From Cordylochernes scorpioides (taxonomy: Eukaryota; Arthropoda; Arachnida; Pseudoscorpiones; Chernetidae): a stretch of DNA of 64,000 nt. Positions 10,223 through 22,300 of the stretch are shown piece by piece. The translations under genes were made by a program, and so were the position numbers. The stretch spans positions 61,680,393-61,744,392 of the forward strand of contig CP092863.1 of assembly GCA_030710605.1 (NCBI GenBank), read 5' to 3'. Numbering within the stretch: the stretch's first letter is position 1; each line of letters begins with the position of its first letter. The notes under the pieces were generated by a model that ran no database searches, had not been told where the DNA came from, and saw only the letters and a list, made by a program, of their open reading frames with translations.

Positions 10223-10320
10223 ATTCTGAAACTTGGTCCACCTAATGATAGAAAACATCAGAGATTAAATCATTCATCTATAAGAATTCTGTTATAATTT
10301 TACGAAGGTTACCAATATTA

Positions 10321-10397
10321 CCAAGGTTGTCCCAAAAGGTTGTACACTTGCAAAATATAAATCATAATACATTTACGAACTTTTAGCACAACTTTAT
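10321..10397. mobile_element. Mariner-type MITE, copy 2
   Basis: It begins aaggttgtcccaaaagg and ends aacttttagcacaacttt, a diverged inverted copy of the same ends. The interior matches the copy at 10142-10222. Confidence 0.5.
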
Positions 10398-11076
10398 ATA
10401 TTTCACCATACATATCGTACAAAAGTCTGGGAATGGATATAAGCTACGTTTTGTATTCCTCATAATATATATATTAAATAAAATTAAGAAGCATCTTTTA
10501 TTTCAAAATCAAATTTATTAAAATAAATAACAAATATGTACAATATACCGATTATTCGAAAATTCTCTGAAAGTTAAAACAAATACTATATACATTATTA
10601 GAAGACATTGATTTGGTAACAAAGCCAGAATGTAAAATTTTACAAATACAATCCCAATTTTATTTAGGAGACAACAAATAATAGAATAAGAAAATAGAAA
10701 ATAACATTCTGGTTGAATAGATAGAAGGTTTTTAGAGGGTTATCAATGATGAAATTTTCAGGTTCTATCAACTCAAATGGCAGAATAAATTCCTCATAAA
10801 AGTATAAAAAATATAATTAATAATCAGAAAGGAGTTAAATCTTTAAGAGAAAAAAACTAAAAATGAATATCAATTATTTCAATAAATTTTTATAAATGAA
10901 AGAAGGGTAGATCTTCCATGTGAGTGGAGGGTGATAAGTTGAATATTGATTACGCCAAATTATTAGGCATGCAGTAGGAACTCATAGAAAAAAAAAAATG
11001 GATGCGAATAATCATATCTGATGCTATTTTTCGGTTATATAGTGAGCTTACCATAAGATAGATTTAACTAGTAGTT
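10398..11076. other. No recognisable feature
   Basis: AT-rich non-coding DNA. I see no open frame of substance and no repeat I recognise. Confidence 0.4.
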
Positions 11077-12575
11077 AGTAGGGGTGGCGAGGGTAGTTGG
11101 TTAGGCGGGAGTAGTTTGTTAGGAGGAAGGTGGGGGTAGTTAATTAGGAGTGGTGTGACGGGAGTGGGTAGGTAGTTAGGAGGGATGACGGGAGAGGGTA
11201 GTTAGGAGGGTGGGGGGTAAGTAGTTAGGAGGAGGGTGGGAAAGGGGTAGGTGGTTAGGAGGAACGTGGGGGGTAGTCAATTAGGAAGGGTGACGGGAGT
11301 GGGTAGTTAGGAGGGTGGGGGGTAGGTAGTTAGGAGGGATGACGGGGGTAGTTAGTTAGGAGGAGGGTGGGAGAGGGGTAGTTAGTTAGGAGGAGGATGG
11401 GAGAGGGGTAGGTGGTTAGGAGGAGGGCGGGAGAGGGGTAGGTAGTTAGGAGGAGGGCGGGAGAGGGGTAGGTAGTTAGGAGGGATGACAGGGGTAGGTA
11501 GTTAGGAGGGATGACGGGGGTAGGTAGTTAGGAGAAGGGTGGGAGAGGGGTAGGTAGTTAGGAGGAGGGTGGGAGAGGGGTAGGTAGTTAGGAGGAGGGC
11601 GGGAGAGGGGTAGGTAGTTAGGAGGGATGACAGGGGTAGGTGGTTAGGAGGAGGGTGGGAGAGGGGTAGGTAGTTAGTAAGAGGGTGGGAGAGGGGTAGG
11701 TAGTTAGGAGGAGGGTGGGAGAGGAGTAGGTAGTTAGGAGGAGGGTGGGAGAGGGGTAGGTAGTTAGGAGGAATAACGGTGGTAGTTAGTTAGGAGGAGA
11801 GTGGGAGAGGGAAAGGTAGTTAGGAGGAGGGTGGGAGAGGGGTAGGTAGTTAGGAGGAGGGTGGGAGAGGGGTAGTTAATTAAGAGGAGGTTGAGAGAGG
11901 GGTAGGTAGTTAGGAGGGATAACGGTGGTAGTTAGTTAGGAGGAGGGTGGGAGAGGGGTAGGTAGTTAGGAGGGATAACGGTGGTAGGTAGTTAGGAGGA
12001 GGGTGGAAAAGGGGGAGGTAGTTAGGAGGAGGGTGGGAGAGGGGTAGGTAGTTAGGAGGAGGGTGGGAGAGGGGTAGGTAGTTAGGAGGGATAACGGTGG
12101 AAGTTATTTAGGAGGAGGGTGGGAGAGGGGTAGGTAGTTAGGAGGAGGGTGGGAGAGGGGTAGGTAGTTAGGAGGGATAACGGTGGAAGTTATTTAGGAG
12201 GAGGGTGGGAGAGGGGTAGGTAGTTAGGAGGAGGGTGGGAGAGGGGTATGTAGTTAGGAGTGGTGACAGGAGTAGGTAGTTAGAAGAACGGTGGAAGGGG
12301 GAAGCTGGAGTAGGTAGTTAGGAGAAGGGTGGGGGTAGTTAGTTAGGAGGGGGAGGTGGGATTAGGTAGTTAGGAGGAGAGTGGTGGAGGTAGTTATTCA
12401 GGAGGGGGATGCGGAGGTAGGTAGTTAGGAGGGGAAACGGAGGTAGGTAGTTCGGAGGATGGTGGCGGGGTATGTTGTTATGAGGGGGAGGCAGAAGTAG
12501 GTTGTTATGAGGGCGTGGCGGAAGTAGCTAGTCAGATAGGGGGAGTAGTTAGTTAGGAGGGGATGGCGGTAGTAG
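11077..12575 (+). repeat. 1.5 kb G-rich minisatellite
   Basis: A tandem array has a main unit of about 31 bp (ggtaggtagttaggaggagg followed by gtgggagag) and a shorter variant containing agggatgacggg or agggataacggtgg. The middle (about 11350-12250) is fairly homogeneous and both ends are degenerate. The plus strand is almost all purine and T, with many runs of three to four G, so quadruplexes could form. No coding. Confidence 0.9.
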
Positions 12576-13215
12576 TAGTTCCTTGAATATTACTCATAAA
12601 ATTCTAACTCTTGTGAATTCAGATGTTACATCTGAATAGAGTATAACTCCAGAAGCAGCATGATGAAACGAGAAATTTGAAAAATTTTCTGAGTTATATG
12701 TCCTCAAATAATATATGGTAATATTCCGTATAACTCGATTTCATATATTAATAAGTCCTTTATTTCTGAAATGTTTGTGAGAAAAGTGTATATAATAGGT
12801 GTGTGCTGTTATTAGCCTCTTACAAACATGTGTACAAGCCGCATCAAGATTATTCAGGCCCAACTAGGGGTTTATTAAATTATTTGTATTATTTCATAAT
12901 TTCAAATATAGGAACTATAAAAACACATTTTGATTCTGTTACTTTTGATCTAAACACGCTAAAGAATATCTTCATTCCGAGACCTTGGAGAACTTGACAT
13001 TATGAAGAAATATTCTAAATAATATACCTCCATCATTATGTATATTCATAAATTATCTTCTAAGTGACTTTGTAGCGCTGAGGAGGCACAACATCAGAGC
13101 AAGACAAATATATCTGAAGGAAATGTTGACCATTGAGTCGCCAGTAAACATCCAAACAACGTTGTTTTTCTCGCCGTTATAAGTGGCAACACTACAGATC
13201 TATCTCCACATCACG
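12576..13215. other. Upstream region of lipocalin gene 1
   Basis: AT-rich, with no separate gene. The last 60 or so bases before the ATG must hold the 5' UTR, and the context tcacgATG is acceptable. I see no convincing TATA or initiator. Confidence 0.35.
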
Positions 13216-13311
13216 ATGTACTTCTTCCTGTTGACTATCTTCTTCCTAGGAGCCGCCTCGGCGTCCTTCTGTCCTCAAATCAAGGAACAGGTGTCCGTGT
13301 CTTACGAATCC
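13216..13311 (+). CDS. Lipocalin gene 1, exon 1 (signal peptide)
   Basis: Thirty-two complete codons. MYFFLLTIFFLGAASA is a typical hydrophobic signal peptide with a small-residue cleavage site before SFCPQIK. It ends in phase 0 at the donor gtaagtac. The start was chosen because this is the only ATG in front of the signal peptide. Confidence 0.8.
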
Positions 13312-16300
13312 GTAAGTACAACACCTCCAGATATTTTTTATATTAAACAATATTTAAAATGATAATAAAAGTGAAAAATCTCGCTTAAAACGAGGAAGGG
13401 TAAATTATTTTACATATAAAACTCTTTTAATGATTTAAAACACAAGAAATTAAGTTATACCGGCTCTTTTTTATATCGATAAGATTTGGCGATCTTTCAA
13501 GACAAAGGGCTTTTTTCACAGCTCTAATAAAATCTAATAATAAAACACATGGGCTAAGTAAACTTTTGGTGTGAAGGTTTTGCCAGTTTTATATAAATGG
13601 AGAAACGAATTGTTAAAAGATTTGTTATATTGTTTCATATAGTATAAATGATTTCTGTTTATTTAAGAGCAAACTTCACTGAGTCAACATGTTCATTCTC
13701 AAGACATATATGGAAGAATTCACTTCAGTAAAAATCACGCTCAATAATTTCTTAAAAACCTTTCACTGCCGTTCACACGTGTGGTTAGGAGTCTTTCTTC
13801 AGGAGCCTATAATGCGCTTAAATGTGATGTAAGAATTTTTCTTAGTAAAATGTAATTGGTAAGATTAAAACGTAGTGATAGATCTCAGATAAATTGTTTA
13901 TTATATTGAAAAATTGTCTCGCCTTTTCAGTGATATGATAACCTTGATGTATGCACGGTGTGGCTACTGGTCATGCGTCGGACCTTTGTTGGGTTCTGTG
14001 CTGTCTGGAGTATTGGAGCTCCATCTATTCTTCCGTTTTTTAGGGTGAATCTGTATAAGACCGATGGTCTTAATAAAGCTGTATGTGTGTGTATATTGAA
14101 AACTTGTTATTTCTTTCAGTATTTTAATTTGAGATTATCTATCAAAATGTATTGGTTATAAAGATAAAAAATGACCTCATTTAGTTTTGTAGTTAGTAAA
14201 GAGGAGGAGAGAAGAGTAGATTTGAAATAATTTGAAATTTTGTGGCTATTAAGATTGAGTTGTAGTTATAGAGCTATGCAGTTATATTTCTCAGTGTTAA
14301 GATTGTTAAAGATAAATTATAAAAGAAGAAACACAAAAGTCCCTAGACTCCTATACTCCAGGCAGCACAGAACCCAACAACAGCCTACAGATCCGACATA
14401 TGTCCAGTGGCCACACCGTGCATACGTCAAGGTTATCGTATCACTAAAAAGGCGAGACAATTTTTCAATATAATCAACAATTTATCTGAGATCTGTCATT
14501 ACGTTTTAATCTTACCAATTACATTACTAAGAAAAGATTATTTTTATAACAGGTACCCGTGGAAGGACATCTTGCCCGAAAGTTTGAACGGTCGTTTTCT
14601 TATAAAAAATCTCTTCTTATCGACTTATCTTTTTTTTCTTCTTCTTCAATAGCGAATAGGGTTATTATCGTTGTTTTAAGGAGAAACTAAGTTGAAATCT
14701 CCCACTGCTTTGAAAGTTTAGATCAGGGGCCGGCAACCTTTTGAGTCAGAAGAGTCAAAAATTACAATTTAAAAAATTTCAAAGTTTTTAAAAAGACCCA
14801 AAATTTTCGCCAACAATAAATAGTACTTGAATAAATAAAGTTTTTATTTATGCGAGTACTACACGCAGCTTCACATCGCTCCATCTCCAGCTCCATCGCT
14901 TCTCGGTCTTTTGGCTAAGATCAAAGTGTACACGCAGCTCCACATCCAAAGAGCTGCTGCATGTGGCTCGCGAACCACATGTTGACGACCATTGGTTTAG
15001 GCGAAAGAATGTTGGTATATCTATTTGTCAATCGTTGTGTTTTTTTTTTTTTAAGATAGAGATGTTGATTGCTTTCATCATTGTATTTATTAGGAGGGAA
15101 CTGTACTGAAATCTTAGTGGTTTTGTTGTTTCATTCGAAAATGTATATGATAATTTCTCTCAATATTGTAGTTATTACAGTGTTGTAACTTCTGTCATTG
15201 TTTTCAATATGGTAATGTAATTATACACATCTCTATGTTTCTGATGTGTATATAAAATGACTTATGTTATTGAAGCTGTTAGTAATGGAGTTGTATCCTT
15301 ATAATTCTCAGCTAGCTTCCCTTTATAAATAAGAGATAGTTTTTAAAGATAGATTAGACAACTAACTTTTGTGGCTTTTATGTATAGTTTTTATTTATTT
15401 ATTGATTATATTATTACTAGACGAATGGCCCGGGCAACGCCCGGGGTTTACCCGAGTGCGAATATATTCTAAAAACGTTGACTTGGGTGGTCGCTATTAA
15501 CAGGGTGGTCTGTATAGACAGGTGGATGTATCACACAGCTGATAACAGGGTTGTCTAGAGTGGTCGCTATAGACAGGGTGGTCTGTATAGACAGGTTTAT
15601 GAGAGAGGCACAAACTTACAGGTTGTTGACGCCGCAATCCCCAGAGAGAGTGTTTTTTGTTGCATCATGCTGTGACTCACACGACGACCCAAGGTCAACA
15701 GGGGTGGAGCAGCAAGCTTAAGCCTATCACCGTCTGGTGGCGCTGCTTGCGAGTTATATCTACAATTCTGCAAATAACTCTAAGGATATTCAAGATATTC
15801 AAGAAATTATTTTTCGAAAACCTTTCCGGGGATATACCTAATAATATCCCAGAATTTCATGGCGATTGGATGTATGGTTTTTGAATAACAGGGTTGTCTA
15901 GAGGGGGGCAGGGAGGACACGTGTTCCCTTGCAGCCAATGAGCGCGCATTCTATCCGTGAGCTTCAGACAAACAGACAAACAGACAGAATAAGGCAAATA
16001 TATAAGTAGATATATTGTAGCGTAGAAATCAAGCCTTGAAATATCCTAAGATGTAAAAGTATTTATTGATGACGTCACAGCGACGAGTCGACAATTATTA
16101 ACAGGTCAGCCCCACCTATTTACAGCTCGATAATCTTAAGCAAGCAAACAAAGAAATATTTTAAAGATGATTTCACAAATACAGATTAATATATATTTTT
16201 TAATCTGTTGAATATATTTTCATTGAATAATATTAAATTAAATAATTAAATATTTCTTCGTCACATAGCCTCCTCCTATAGAGAGCATCGACCCGATGCT

Positions 16301-19300
16301 CAGCAGGAAACTTACGTCGTCAGTCTTAAGAACTAGTACTATGGCCAGGGATATTTTCAGGTGACTGCGGTGGATGTCTTCTTTCAGTTGAGATATCTTA
16401 TTCATGAGGACTTGGTAGGTCTATGTTTACGTCAAGGTAGCTTTTTCTCATTTCTACTGTGGTCGGTAAGGGGGGATTTTATAACTTTGCGGCCTCACCT
16501 CCAATGTGGTCTATCATCTAGTTTTAATGGCGGGGCGTCCAGCTAGATCTTCTAGCAAGTGAGAAATTTTGTCTGTTTCGACCGCGATATGAAGTAGAGC
16601 TTCGGTAGCGACTGAAATTTTTCCTCGATGATTCATCGTTGGGTTCCTGAGATTCGGTTTGAGAGTTGTAGAATTCCATTGCGTCTTGCTTTCTTCGGAA
16701 ATATTCATTTCTCCTCTCCTCATTGTGTCTCTTCCTGTCACGGCAATAGCGGACGACGTGACCTGGGCGTCCGCAGTAGAAACAGATTGGCTTTCCCTCT
16801 GTTGTCCGCCATTCATTGGTGTCGCGTCTTCTTCCTTGTTTCTAATATTGAGATGTAGGATGGGGATTTCTAGGTTGAGCTTCAAATTTAGGGTTTGATA
16901 CCGGCCTGGGTGCTTGAGGGGGACTTATTGTAGGTTCTGATATAGGCGCCAAGGTCTTTACGATCTCTTCCCTTACTAAATCTTCATTGGCAGCGATTTT
17001 AGGCTCCTCTTGAGGAGAGTTCAATGCTTGCTGTATCTCTTCGCGGACAATTTTTCGGATCAGCGATGACAGATCTTCTCCGTCATCCTGGTCACAGAGA
17101 GAGGCTACATTTGGTAGGCGCTCGTACCTGGTTGGGGTAACTCGCTTACAACGGAGCGCTTCGACACGGCGACATTCTGTAATGAATTGCTCGGTGCTCT
17201 GTACATCCCTCGGTAGGAGTGCTTGATAAAGCTCCTCAGCTATCCCCTTCATGAGGTGGGAGATTTTATCTTCTACGCTCATTTGAGGATCAACCTCTTT
17301 GCACAAGCACAGGACATCCTGGATGTAAATTTGGTACTTTCACCTTTTAATTGTGCCCGTGTTTTAAGTTTCTTCTCCGCTTGCAATTTTGAATTTTCTT
17401 TTTTTCCGAACACATTCTCTAATTGAGATGTGAATTCCTTCCAAGTCTGTATGCTTTCTTCGTTGTTCTCAAACCATTTGAGAGCAGTTCCAGACAGATA
17501 AAAATAAACTTTAGTAAGACAAAGGGTTTCGTCCCAATGGTTGTACCTTGCCACACGTGCATACCCTTTTAACCATTTTTGGAGATCTTCACCATCCTCC
17601 CCGGAGAAAATGGAAGGGTTCCTTGGCAAATGTTGAACAACGCAGTTGCTTACCTGAGTACCTTCCTTCTTTACATTCATAGAAGTTTCTTCTGGTCCAA
17701 CAGAATCAATTTTTCTTTAATTTCTTAATGGGTATCGGTCCAGCTTCTTCACCAGTTGTAGCGTAGAAATCAAGCCTTGAAATATCCTAAGATGTAAAAG
17801 TATTTATTGATGACGTCACAGCGACGAGTCGACAATTATTAACAGGTCAGCCCCACCTATTTACAGCTAGATAATCTTAAGCAAGCAAACAAAGAAATAT
17901 TTTAAAGATGATTTCACAAATACAGATTAATATATATTTTTTAATCTGTTGAATATATTTTCGTTGAATAATATTAAATTAAATAATTAAATATTTCTTC
18001 GTCACAATATTGACAGTTAGTTAGGTTACAGTGGATATTTTCGGAGAGGCCCGCTCAGTGCTAGGTCTCACGGCGGCCCTCGTGGCCGCCGTTTTGGCTC
18101 CTCTCTGCCTCCACGGCTTCAAGCTGGACGCCGAGCTTTCCTCAGTTAATACTCAACTTTCCCATGGTCCTGGTGCCACGTGAGACGTACTAAGAGAGCG
18201 TCTTTTGATCCCAAACTTTGTCCTTACTGTCCCGCGCGGACTTCCCACTCTGCACACCTTGCCACTCAACTCCGACTGCTTCCAACTCACTTGCTGGCTT
18301 ACCCGGGTTTACGACATATACATAGTTTTTAAATGTATACAAATTATTTCTAGTTTTAAAGAGAGAGAATGAAAGTTATTTAAATTTACATTTTAGAGTA
18401 ATAATGATAAAAGAAATAAAGTGTGTGTTGTATCGTGACTTTTCTAATGATATAAGTTCTGAAAGTATTCTTACTTCTGTCATTGGAATATATAGTGATG
18501 GGGTTGTGTGGTACTGTAGCTTGACGCCCAATGGTACGAGTTCTCCCACACCAGCTATGACTTCGTTGATAAGGTCCATTGTCTGGTCAACAACATCACC
18601 ACCATGGGCTCCAACAAGCTCAACTTCTACTCCTATGGCATGTCCAATGAGTAAGTATTTTGCTGAGGTGAAAACATGCTAATAGATATATTTCTTTATA
18701 AAAGACTTATTGTGGTGTATTTAGGTTGATTTAAAAGTAGAAATAGATTTTATACTCTTTTTATTTAAATGGATTTTATTATATTACACCGTATTAGAGA
18801 TGCAAACTCAAGAATTACAAGTTAACAATAGAATGATGATGATAAGTTATATATTACGATATATATATCACAGAATAATAATATGTGGATTTAAAATTAT
18901 TAGAATATAAATATACGACAGTTCCTTCCCTCCTTAGAAATGGAATCTGTAAGGCGGCCTCCTCTCCCTTAGAGGATATCGCCAACTCGGTCTCGGAGTC
19001 CCCTGCTCTGTTGCTGCTGAGGTCCCCGGAGTGGGCTGGCACAGTGGGGCGTCTTCTCTACTGGAGGATGTAGCAGTCTTATCTAAGGGAATGTCTTCAT
19101 GATTTATTTGGACATTTAGGGGCATCAGCAGGAACACCTCTGGATCAGGACAAGGCAATTTGAATCCTAATGTATTCACTTTTATATAGATATAAGGGAT
19201 TATTTTTATTAATGAATAATCCTGTGGTCACACACACATACATATTCTGTCATTAGCCATGTATTCTTAACATATATTTTCTTTCATTGTTCTCTATTAT

Positions 19301-22300
19301 AATGTAAGGAAATATGGCAAATAAATTCCATCCTTTTCATTTCCATATTTTCATCAAAAATCTTAATCTTCTCAAACAGATGAGCACCGAAAGTAGGCAC
19401 TCCATATAATTATATTAAAAATAAAGAAAGCATATCCTGACCAGGAGCACATGTGATTTTTAGATGGCAGAGTGCCATCTGGTGGAACAGAAATCAACTA
19501 AGCGTTTTTTTCATATAAATATATTACATAGTAAAAGGCATATATTGTATTGAATAAAATATTTATTTTCCAATCTTTTATTCAATCCAATATATGCCTT
19601 TTTACTATCGAATGATTTAAGTATGGATTGCTCAATTCTCAAAAAATATAAATATATGTTAATTATATATAAAATTGTATCGAAATATTTTCTATCTCGA
19701 AGGGTATTTTTTATTAAATATATTTTGTTTTAATATATTTATTCAGAATAATACAGCATCGATAGATGAATCATATTTCTCTATTGATAGCTAGTAAATA
19801 ATAAACTGTACCAAAATGTTTTATATATTTTATCACATCATTTTCCTCGATTTCTTTTACCTTAATTCACCTAAATATACATAAACGTTTAAAATACAGT
19901 CATAAATATATAATCTATACTCTACGAAACCCAAATATTTCACTCTTCGAGGATCTGCCTATTATTATTGTTTTGTTCTCAATGTTCGTTATTAGAAAAC
20001 TACAAGAGCTTATTTCTTTTGCAACAAAGAACTTTTTAGATAGTATAAATAATAGCTATAGTTATCATATATACACAACTAAGGTTGAGTGAATTATAGA
20101 TTTGATATCGTAGTCACAAGTTTGTAGCAAATTTTGTGTCAGGCGATGTAAATTCTTTATGCTTCATGTCTTAGGTCAGGGTTGGGCACACCTTTGAGTC
20201 GGAAGAGTCAAAATTTACAATATACAAAATTGAAAAGTTTTTAAAGAGCCACAACATTTTTTCTTGCCAACAATATATAGTACTCGCATAAATAATATTT
20301 ACGTATGGAACTATATAAAGAGCCGCAGCTTTACATTTTACCGACCCCTGTCCTAGGAACCTAGTATTCAAATGAGAGATTTCTCATGTCAAGAAAAAAG
20401 GACGATCAAACAGTACTTCTTTAGGTCTTAGATATAGATTACAATTTCTAGATGTATATCCCACGTTCTAGATCCCAAGTTATAGATTGGTATTCCCTGT
20501 GTGTTTGTGTGACAATTTTTTATTTTTTTTTGACAATTAAACAATATTTATTGTCATCTTAGACAATCGGTAAACTCCAAAGAGTTAAGTAGGAAGAGTT
20601 ATTTACAGTTCAAAGGCGGTGTCCTCACCGAGGGTCGACTGGACTCAAGCAGGCAATAACTTCCTGAGTTCGGACATACTCTCAAGCATAGAGGGATCGG
20701 CGTCCCGAGCGCGCCAGATGGCGGTGCTGATGAATCCACCGAGGATGTACCTATCCCGAGTGGGTAGGCGCTTGATGAAGGGCTCCCTATCCCCGGGGTA
20801 CAGGACTGCTCTCACGATGTCATCCATGTCGACTTGCGATTGGAACGTGTGCTCCAAGTCGATTTCACGACTCAATCCGTGAATTAAGTCTCCTGCCATC
20901 TTCCAGCGCCTGTCCATAGACAGTGGAGGCGGAGGTGTCGTCATGGCCGGTGTCGTCGTGTCCCCATGGGGGACGGGTGGTATTGGCCCAGCGAGCCGAG
21001 GCGCAGGCGGTGGGGGTGCACAGCGCTCCTCCTCAGTTATTGGATCGTCCTCCTCCATGTCCGTCGGGGCGGGCGGCGGAGGTGTCATCAAAGGAGGTGT
21101 CAGTTCCTCCCTGTAGGTAGTGGGCAGCATAGGCTCAGCGGGCCGAGGCGCAGGCAGTGGGAGTGTTGAAATCACTGCGGCTGGTGAGGATGCAGAGGTC
21201 TCCTCAGTGGTGGTCATGTCGACATATGATGTAAGGGTTGCAGGCCCGAGGGTCCCCTGCGCAGGCAGAGGGCCACACGGGGTAGTGAAGTCCGGCCGGG
21301 CGGGAGGCGTCGGCTCAGGACGCGACGCCGCCGAGCGAGGGCCCATGGGATCTTCAGGTGAAGGGGTCATTGGTGGAGGAGCTGGAGTCACCGCCTGCAT
21401 GGGTGAGGCCGGCGGCGCTGGTGTGGATGGCCATGGCGCCGCAGATGGTAGAGATGCAGCGCAGGAATCAGATGGGGCGCGGGAAGCCTTGTTAGATGGA
21501 CTGGGAGGCGCGGCCGAAGACTGATTAGGCAGCCCAGGCGCGGTCGATGGTGGGAGGTCGGTGGAAGGGGGCGGTGAAGCCCGTCTGGCGGTGGTAGAGC
21601 GCCCATGGAGTTGGGGGCAGTTAGCTCTTCTGTGCCCTTGGCCGTGACACTTCGAGCATTTTATTCCATGAGACAGGAAGGCTGGCCAGGCCTCACCCTT
21701 GATCCTGATCTCAAATCGAGTAGGCAGTTTGTCAATGGTGATGCCGTCGTGGAGGAGGATGAAGGCCTCCCGTCGGCCGTCGGTGTATGTAAACTCTCCA
21801 GCCTTCAGCAGCTTGGGGGCGATGGAGGTTATGCGCCCATAGCGGGAGAGGGCGTCAATGATGGCGGCGTCCGCCACAAAGAAGGGCAGGTTTCCAACCG
21901 TTATTCTGGTTGAGCTCTTCCTGAAGGGGAAGGTTCTGATGAGGGTTCCCTCGATCTCGAGGCCTTCCCGGACTAGGTGTTCCGCCAGAGATTTGCTGGC
22001 GAGTCCCAACAAGTAGTGGCCGTTGATCTTTGAGAACTGGAAGATGTTTTTGGGTCCTCCGACCACTCTCTCGATAGCCCTAAGATATTGGTACGACTGG
22101 TAATCCGGGCAGTACTCGAGATATAGGCACTGCTCCTCGGTGCAGGATGCCTGGCGAGCCCTGGCCTCCATGACATGTGCCGTTGTGGTCCTGATCTCCT
22201 GGACCGGAGGTATCCATCCCGTCGACGATCGCTGTCGGCGAGAAGCTCCAGCGCTGTTGGACTGCGCGGCCATGGCAGGCAGAACCGGCGAGTCGCGGCG

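Larger units (their letters stand above)
16016..18006 (-). mobile_element. Gag-only Gypsy-type LTR retrotransposon
   Basis: Two 250-bp LTRs (16016-16265 and 17757-18006), both TG...CA, differ at only two positions that I can find. The 4-bp sequence atat flanks both sides (16012-16015 and 18007-18010). The 1.49 kb interior encodes gag only, on minus, and a polypurine tract (minus strand ggaggaggcta) abuts the 3' LTR at 16266. There is no protease, reverse transcriptase or integrase. Mobilisation must have come from a related autonomous Gypsy element. It lies in intron 1 of lipocalin gene 1. Confidence 0.85.

Noticed and set aside
11077-12575. CRISPR array
   Set aside because: There are no unique spacers between repeats, units are contiguous and degenerate, and the genome is eukaryotic. 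It is a minisatellite.
14895-14930. Functional U2 snRNA gene
   Set aside because: Only the first 36 bases are present and no snRNA promoter element is seen.
20923-21524. Overlapping plus-strand ORFs rich in Gly, Arg and Ala
   Set aside because: They lie antisense to the Pro/Ala-rich linker of the 661-codon ORF. GC-rich repeats leave all frames open.
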